This document shows, in pieces, positions 5,965 to 9,438 of a stretch of 9,438 bases of DNA (positions are counted from its first letter, which is position 1; the number at the start of each line of letters is the position of its first letter). Source of the DNA: Thermoplasmata archaeon (GTDB lineage Archaea > Thermoplasmatota > Thermoplasmata > Lutacidiplasmatales > UBA184); NCBI GenBank assembly GCA_030043865.1, contig JASHWZ010000049.1, positions 1 through 9,438 of the forward strand, written 5' to 3'. The notes under the pieces are model-generated. The model did not search any database and was not told where the DNA came from. It worked only from the letters and a program-made list of their open reading frames with translations. A program made the position numbers and the translations under genes.

Positions 5965-6510
5965 GTGGGGCTCTACGTGCTCTCGATCCTCGGCATGGCG
6001 ACCGCCGCGATCGGCGCGGTGCTCTGGTTCTTGTCGCCGTCCTCGCTGGCCCTCGGGCTGGCGGGGCTCGGGGGCCTCTTAATGGTGCTGGGGTACGTTC
6101 AGTACCGCCTCTACCGCCGCGACCTCACGCACTGGCCCGACCAGGCGATCCTCTGGGACGGGGGGATCGAGCTCGTGCTCCACAACGGCGAGGTTCGCGG
6201 CGTTTCCTGGTCGGAGCCGGACCTCGCCCTCGACCTGGTCGCGCGCAAGGCTCCGCCGCCGGCCGGACGGGAGTTCCTCCTGGTCTGGATGTCGGAAGGG
6301 AAGATCCCGTCGGTCGAGCTGACGGAGGACGGCTTCGAGAAGGTGCAGCGCGCGGCGGTCGCCCACGAGCTCACGGTCCTCCAGCGCCGGCACGGACGCG
6401 CCGCCGACGCACGCCAAACGGTCGAGATCCGGCAGAACGAGGCCCGTCGGCTGGCGGCGAAGGCCCGCCCCGTGAGCGAAGAGTCGACGGCCGCGCCCGA
6501 CCCCGAATGA
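5965..6510 (+). CDS. Two-helix membrane protein of unknown function
   Basis: I do not recognise the family. From GTG 5965 the product has 181 residues. Two hydrophobic helices (about 2-23 and 27-48) form a hairpin, followed by a basic stop (YRLYRRD), which puts the rest in the cytoplasm. Residues 60-138 alternate short beta-like strands (AILWDGGIELVL, VRGVSW, EFLLVWM, SVELT) with a final helix (DGFEKVQRAAVAHELTVL), reminiscent of a small PH/GRAM-like domain, though this is only a guess from pattern. Residues 140-170 are a charged helix, then an acidic tail. The start is uncertain: the frame is open back to 5827 without ATG, GTG or TTG, yet codons from about 5881 look coding. ATG 5888 is out of frame by one base. 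The gene is convergent with the secreted-type protein at 6550, 39 nt apart. Confidence 0.7.
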   Translation: MGLYVLSILGMATAAIGAVLWFLSPSSLALGLAGLGGLLMVLGYVQYRLYRRDLTHWPDQAILWDGGIELVLHNGEVRGVSWSEPDLALDLVARKAPPPAGREFLLVWMSEGKIPSVELTEDGFEKVQRAAVAHELTVLQRRHGRAADARQTVEIRQNEARRLAAKARPVSEESTAAPDPE

Positions 6511-6549
6511 CGGGACCGCCCGGCGCGCTCGGAACCCTCGACCGTCGGG

Positions 6550-6987
6550 CTACGCAATCTCCAGCGTGATGTTCAGCGTCCCCTGGTAGGTCGTCGACGG
6601 CGCCTGGATCGTGAGGTTCACGTACTGCACGGGAACGTTCACGATCGAGACCTGGGCGAGCGTGAACGGAGCGTTCACCGACGCTCCGCTGAAGTAGAAA
6701 CAGAAGATCTGGCAGGTCTCGGAGAGCACGAACTGCTCGGACGGGTGGGCCGAGAACCCGCCGGTCGTCGCGAGCCACACATCGTTCGCGTACCACGTGA
6801 CCGACGTGACGTGGACCTCGGCGATGACCCCCTCGTAGGCGCTCACGTCCGCGGCGACGAAGACGAGGAGGGCGACGGCCGAGACGGCGATCGCCACCGA
6901 GATCCACGGGACTCGCGACCGGGGATGCCGCCGGAAGCCCACCTGGTCGTAGCCCCCGTAGAAGGCGGCGACCGAGTCGGGCATCAT
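6550..6987 (-). CDS. Membrane-anchored extracytoplasmic protein of unknown function
   Basis: The 145-residue product has a polar, Arg-rich N terminus (1-26), one membrane helix at about 27-46 (VPWISVAIAVSAVALLVFVA), then a roughly 95-residue exported domain. Few positive charges follow the helix, consistent with N-in, C-out topology. The exported part is rich in Val, Thr and aromatic strands, suggesting a beta-sandwich, with a close cysteine pair (C92, C96) and two N-glycosylation sequons (N124-L-T, N139-I-T). No family is recognised; single-helix proteins with such tails are frequent in Thermoplasmata. The start is ATG 6987 or the adjacent ATG 6984; TTG 7002 is also in frame. The longer open frame up to 7599 crosses the GNAT gene and is not used. 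No clear TATA box sits at leaderless distance. Confidence 0.7.
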   Translation of the reverse strand: MMPDSVAAFYGGYDQVGFRRHPRSRVPWISVAIAVSAVALLVFVAADVSAYEGVIAEVHVTSVTWYANDVWLATTGGFSAHPSEQFVLSETCQIFCFYFSGASVNAPFTLAQVSIVNVPVQYVNLTIQAPSTTYQGTLNITLEIA

Positions 6988-7014
6988 CGAGGACGATCGC
7001 AAGACCGATCGCGC

Positions 7015-7034
7015 CGCCGCGGATCGCCGCGGCG
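7015..7034. repeat. GC-rich hairpin upstream of the membrane-anchored protein
   Basis: CGCCGCGG-ATCG-CCGCGGCG is a perfect 8-bp stem with a 4-base loop, ending 28 nt before the start codon at 6987 on the minus strand. A second 7-bp pairing (7011-7017 with 7029-7035) competes with it. If transcription starts further upstream it would lie in the leader. Confidence 0.4.
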
Positions 7035-7148
7035 CGGGTTTCCTGCCCTCCGGAGGTCGGGGTGGAGATGGAACAACGTCCGCCGCACTAGTGTAGGGAT
7101 GGTCCTCGTACTTGAGACGGCGGTCCGTCGACGTCGGGCGACACGACC

Positions 7149-7691
7149 TCAGAGCCACAGCGCCATGAGCAGCTCGTCGTCGCTGCGCCCGTCCAGCATC
7201 ACCTCGCCCCGGAGTCGACCTTCTTCCACGAAGCCGAGCCGGCGGTAGAGCCGCACCGCCCGCTCGTTCGAGGCGAACACGCCGAGCTTCAACTTGCGGA
7301 CCCCGACGCGACGCGCCCACTCGATCCCCTCGCGCATCAGGTCGTCGCCGATACGGAGGCCGCGGAATTCCGCGAGCAACGACACACCGAGGTCGGCGGT
7401 GTGGGCGTTCTTCGTCCACCGGCCGCGCAGGAAGGTGGCCCCACCGATGGCCCTCCCGTCGACCTCCGCGACCAACCAGAGCGCGGAGTTCGGGTCCGAG
7501 TCTCGGAACTGATCCCGGATCTCCTCGACGGTGCGCGAGAAGCTCTCCGTCATCACATAGATTCGTTCCTTCGCGATCTCGTTGAAGTTCCGAATCCACG
7601 CGGCGGCATCGTCGGGTACGGCCGACCGCACGACGACCGTCCGGCCGTCCGGCAGCTTCCGACGGGTGGGCGGCGTCACGACGCCCCCCAT
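7149..7691 (-). CDS. GNAT acetyltransferase (second copy type)
   Basis: The 180-residue protein has a GNAT N-terminal strand RTVVVRSAVPDDAAAWIRNFNEI (17-39), a central beta sheet (WLVAEVDGRAIGGATFL, 72-88), an acetyl-CoA loop R110-G-L-R-I-G115, and the C-terminal LKLGVFASNERAVRLYRRLGFVEEGR (134-159) with Asn142 and Tyr149 in the places typical of the catalytic/CoA-binding region. The family transfers acetyl from acetyl-CoA to amines; the acceptor is unknown. It is clearly distinct from the RimJ/RimL-like protein at 4217, so the two are not a recent duplication. ATG 7691 is the only plausible start near the domain; upstream codons are proline- and arginine-rich. It is on the same strand as the membrane-anchored protein, 161 nt upstream of it, and divergent from the zinc-ribbon membrane protein. 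Confidence 0.9.
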   Translation of the reverse strand: MGGVVTPPTRRKLPDGRTVVVRSAVPDDAAAWIRNFNEIAKERIYVMTESFSRTVEEIRDQFRDSDPNSALWLVAEVDGRAIGGATFLRGRWTKNAHTADLGVSLLAEFRGLRIGDDLMREGIEWARRVGVRKLKLGVFASNERAVRLYRRLGFVEEGRLRGEVMLDGRSDDELLMALWL

Positions 7692-7791
7692 GCGCCGGGC
7701 GATGAAAGCACCGAGGTCCGAAGGCGCCCAGGGACCCCCGCGCAGGGAAAGCGCCGGCGGGCAGGACAGGAGTCCCTCAGCGCGGGCCCGG

Positions 7792-7800
7792 TTTGAAGTA
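7792..7800 (+). promoter_or_regulatory. Weak TATA-like box of the zinc-ribbon membrane protein
   Basis: TTTGAAGTA is the only AT-rich run in the 141-nt divergent region and is centred about 37 nt before GTG 7833. It would give a leader of about 10 nt. The match is poor. Confidence 0.3.
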
Positions 7801-7832
7801 CTACGTTCCCGGTCCGGTGGCTCGACCGCAAG

Positions 7833-8324
7833 GTGAGCGCCGTGCGCCTCCAGTCGCCGATCGTACCGTTCTTCGTCGCGGTGTTCGGCGGGGTAGTGAT
7901 GATGTCCGCGGGGATCGTCACGTTCGTCGTCCTCACCCCGTTCCTCTACCCCGGCAGTCCGGACTGGGTCGGAGTGGCGGGGGCGGGAACGGTCGATATC
8001 GTCGCCGGGCTCGTGGTTGTCGCACTGGGGGCGCTGCTGCTCGTCGACCCGTCGCGGCCGTCGACGATCGGAATCGCGATCTTCGTGGTCTCCCTCGTCA
8101 GCTACCTGGGCGGTGGAGGATTCTTCGTCGGTTTGATTCTCGGGGCCGCCGCCGGGATCTCGGCCCTGTTCGTGATGCCGAGCGGGACGGAGCAGCATGT
8201 CGCCAACGTCACGTCCACTGCCCCTCCGGCCGCGGACCGGCAGTGCCCCCGCTGCGGGAGAGCGTACGCGGGGGGGTCGACGCAGTGTCCGTTCTGCGGC
8301 GCGCCGTCGGTGGGGGCCGCGTAG
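7833..8324 (+). CDS. Four-helix membrane protein with C-terminal zinc ribbon
   Basis: The 163-residue protein has four predicted membrane helices, about 10-34, 46-71, 77-94 and 96-115, rich in Gly, Ala and Val. A short linker (116-136) follows, then a rubredoxin-type zinc ribbon C138-P-R-C141-x10-C152-P-F-C155. With four helices both ends face the same side, most likely the cytoplasm, where the ribbon would bind zinc and perhaps a protein or RNA partner. Membrane proteins with such short ribbons at one end are common in archaea and mostly uncharacterised, so no function is assigned. GTG 7833 is chosen from the TATA-like box upstream; GTG 7842 is in frame and possible. There is no obvious Shine-Dalgarno sequence. 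It stands alone, with 151 nt before the VOC gene on the same strand. Confidence 0.82.
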   Translation: MSAVRLQSPIVPFFVAVFGGVVMMSAGIVTFVVLTPFLYPGSPDWVGVAGAGTVDIVAGLVVVALGALLLVDPSRPSTIGIAIFVVSLVSYLGGGGFFVGLILGAAAGISALFVMPSGTEQHVANVTSTAPPAADRQCPRCGRAYAGGSTQCPFCGAPSVGAA

Positions 8325-8444
8325 ATCGAGGCGCCCTCCCGAAGCATGGGCCGTCCGAGGGCCGCACCGCGTCCGCCGCCGCTGGGACGGGGCTGGTTCC
8401 TGCCGCCTGCGCACCGACCCGTTTCACGGGGTTTCGGCGGCTCC

Positions 8445-8450
8445 CATATC
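8445..8450 (+). promoter_or_regulatory. Putative TATA box of the VOC gene
   Basis: CATATC lies in GC-rich DNA, centred about 28 nt before ATG 8476, the distance expected for a leaderless mRNA. It shows that the VOC gene probably has its own promoter rather than depending on the zinc-ribbon gene. Confidence 0.5.
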
Positions 8451-8475
8451 CCTCGCCGGAGTTCCGGAAATCCGT

Positions 8476-8856
8476 ATGCGAGCGACGCTGGAGTACGCCG
8501 GCATCCGCGTGAAGGACCTCGAGGCTTCGGTACGATTCTACACCAAGGTGCTCGGCATGATCGAACGCGGTCGCAAGCGTCTCGGTGAGACGAGGGGCGT
8601 CCTGGTCGAACTGAGCGGCGAGGGAGGCGGGGTCCCATTGGAGCTGAATTGGTACGAACGAGGCAGCACGTTCGACACCCCGTACGTGCCCGGTGAGGGG
8701 CTCGACCATCTCGGCTTCCGGGTCTCCGACCTCGAGCGCGCCGTCGCCGAGGCGCAGAAGGCCGGTTACCCCGTCATTCAGGAGATCAAGACCGCGACGA
8801 ACCGGTGGGTCTACATTCAAGACCCCAACGGGATTTGGGTGGAACTGAACGGATGA
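8476..8856 (+). CDS. Glyoxalase/VOC superfamily protein
   Basis: The 126-residue protein has two beta-alpha-beta-beta-beta modules. Module 1 is YAGIRVKDLEASVRFYTKVLGM (7-28) through LELNWY (55-60). Module 2 is GLDHLGFRVSDLERAVAEAQKAGYPV (75-100) through YIQDPNGIWVELNG (113-126). The text closely follows glyoxalase I (FYTKVLGM, DPNG--VEL). Three of the four usual metal ligands are present: E56, H78 and E124. The first is Tyr7 where glyoxalase I has His5. The superfamily includes glyoxalase I, methylmalonyl-CoA epimerase and extradiol dioxygenases; the changed ligand makes a specific reaction unsafe to name. ATG 8476 is supported by a TATA-like box 28 nt upstream and by the domain beginning at residue 4. 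Upstream in-frame codons from 8197 overlap the zinc-ribbon gene and are rejected. Confidence 0.9.
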   Translation: MRATLEYAGIRVKDLEASVRFYTKVLGMIERGRKRLGETRGVLVELSGEGGGVPLELNWYERGSTFDTPYVPGEGLDHLGFRVSDLERAVAEAQKAGYPVIQEIKTATNRWVYIQDPNGIWVELNG

Positions 8857-8906
8857 CGTCGGGCCCAGCGTCGTCGAGTTCCCCCCCTCGCCGAGATTCC
8901 ACCGAC

Positions 8907-8923
8907 CCCTCGCACCACGAGGG
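8907..8923. repeat. Inverted repeat after the VOC gene
   Basis: CCCTCG-CACCA-CGAGGG is a 6-bp stem with a 5-base loop, 50 nt after the VOC stop. It may help end or protect the transcript, but there is no T-run behind it. The rest of 8857-8980 is GC-rich with nothing recognisable. Confidence 0.3.
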
Positions 8924-8983
8924 AGGACCCCGGGGGGACGTTGGGGGACGGCCGGACAGCCCCTCTCGAGGCCACCCCAAGAC

Positions 8984-9012
8984 CTTATAATCTACTTAAA
9001 TACTTTAAATAT
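8984..9012 (+). promoter_or_regulatory. Multi-box AT-rich promoter of the TBP gene
   Basis: Three TATA-like runs follow each other: CTTATAAT (8984-8991), CTTAAATAC (8995-9003) and CTTTAAATAT (9003-9012). The first is centred about 29 nt before ATG 9017, which suits a leaderless transcript; the other two are too close to serve ATG 9017 directly and may bind TBP for feedback or be incidental. This 30-nt stretch is by far the most AT-rich in the window. Confidence 0.65.
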
Positions 9013-9016
9013 TGAA

Positions 9017-9438
9017 ATGAAGCCGATCCAGATCCAGAACGTCGTCGCCTCCTCGTCGCTTGGCTCGGAGCTCGACCTTCGAGCGATCGCGGCCAAACTC
9101 GAACGTGCGGAGTACGCTCCCGACGAGTTCCCGGGGCTCATCTACCGGCTGCAGAAACCCAAGACGGCCGTCCTGCTGTTCCACTCCGGCAAGGTCGTCT
9201 GCACCGGTGGCAAGAGCCAGAAGGAAGTCGAGGAGTCCATCCGGATCATCTCTCGCTTGATCCGGAGCGCCGGTCAGAAGGTCACGTCGCGGCCGGTGAT
9301 CGAGGTGCAGAACATCGTCTCCACCGGCGATCTCGAGAGCGAGATCAACCTGAGCTCGATCGCCCTCACGCTCGGCCTCGACCGGGTCGAGTACGAACCC
9401 GAGCAGTTCCCGGGGCTGGTCTATCGTCTCGACGAACC
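9017..9438 (+). CDS. tbp: TATA-box-binding protein (archaeal TBP), N-terminal 140 residues
   Basis: The gene runs off the right edge; about 140 of the family's usual 180-190 residues are visible. TBP binds the TATA box and nucleates the archaeal RNA polymerase pre-initiation complex with TFB. The two-fold repeat is plain: repeat 1 begins IQNVVASSSLGSELDL (6-21) with EFPGLIYRL (37-45) and LLFHSGKVVCTGGKS (53-67), and repeat 2 begins VQNIVSTGDLESEINL with QFPGLVYRL, offset by 91 residues. Asn9 and the Phe residues at 38 and 55 sit where the family contacts and kinks DNA. ATG 9017 directly precedes the first repeat strand and there is no Shine-Dalgarno, so translation is probably leaderless. Confidence 0.96.
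   Translation, partial: MKPIQIQNVVASSSLGSELDLRAIAAKLERAEYAPDEFPGLIYRLQKPKTAVLLFHSGKVVCTGGKSQKEVEESIRIISRLIRSAGQKVTSRPVIEVQNIVSTGDLESEINLSSIALTLGLDRVEYEPEQFPGLVYRLDE

Noticed and set aside
6988..7599. N-terminal extension of the membrane-anchored protein up to 7599
   Set aside because: It runs through the GNAT gene in another frame and has no protein-like composition; the membrane helix and exported domain are complete from ATG 6987.
4217..7691. The two GNAT genes as a recent duplication
   Set aside because: Their acetyl-CoA loops (WGRGLA and RGLRIG) and flanking sequences differ, and they belong to different GNAT subgroups.
7692..8414. N-terminal extension of the second GNAT gene up to 8414
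   Set aside because: The extra sequence is low-complexity and runs antisense through the zinc-ribbon membrane protein; the GNAT domain is complete from ATG 7691.
1..9438. Mobile element, CRISPR array or toxin-antitoxin pair
   Set aside because: No transposase, integrase, terminal repeats, spaced direct repeats or paired small toxin-like genes were found on either strand.

Overview
The window is GC-rich DNA from an archaeon. Three things point there: the start of a TATA-box-binding protein gene at the right edge, a tRNA-Glu gene whose 24-nt intron sits in a textbook bulge-helix-bulge fold, and AT-rich TATA-like boxes placed about 24-35 nt before start codons with no Shine-Dalgarno sequence (leaderless-type promoters). 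High GC together with these traits would fit an uncultured Thermoplasmatota-like lineage, but that placement is inference. No transposon, phage, CRISPR or plasmid feature was seen.

Left third (1-3984): an oxidative/metabolic cluster. The 3' end of a class-III (glutamate-1-semialdehyde aminomutase-like) aminotransferase converges on a small cupin. Divergent from the cupin is a Rieske non-heme iron oxygenase alpha subunit. Its 3' end overlaps by 21 bp the 3' end of a convergent FAD-dependent phytoene-desaturase/PYROXD2-like oxidoreductase. Behind that oxidoreductase, on the same strand, is an 84-residue unrecognised protein with the window's clearest Shine-Dalgarno leader. No reductase or ferredoxin partner for the oxygenase is present.

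Middle (3985-6987): a divergent intergenic region with a perfect 13-bp palindrome, a RimJ/RimL-like GNAT acetyltransferase, the intron-containing tRNA-Glu(UUC) on the minus strand (with an unusual C at position 33), a PHP-domain phosphoesterase directly upstream of the tRNA, a two-helix membrane protein of unknown function whose start is unclear, and a membrane-anchored extracytoplasmic protein of unknown function.

Right third (6988-9438): a second GNAT acetyltransferase, a divergent four-helix membrane protein ending in a zinc ribbon, a glyoxalase/VOC protein in which one of the expected metal ligands is Tyr rather than His, and the TBP gene with an unusually AT-rich multi-box promoter, cut by the window edge. 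The genes are mostly single transcription units in mixed orientation. The only evident functional grouping is the oxidoreductase cluster on the left. The nearest to novel items are the C33 tRNA-Glu, the recurring CATAT promoter core, the Rieske/PYROXD2 pair with its small upstream protein, and the two unrecognised membrane proteins.
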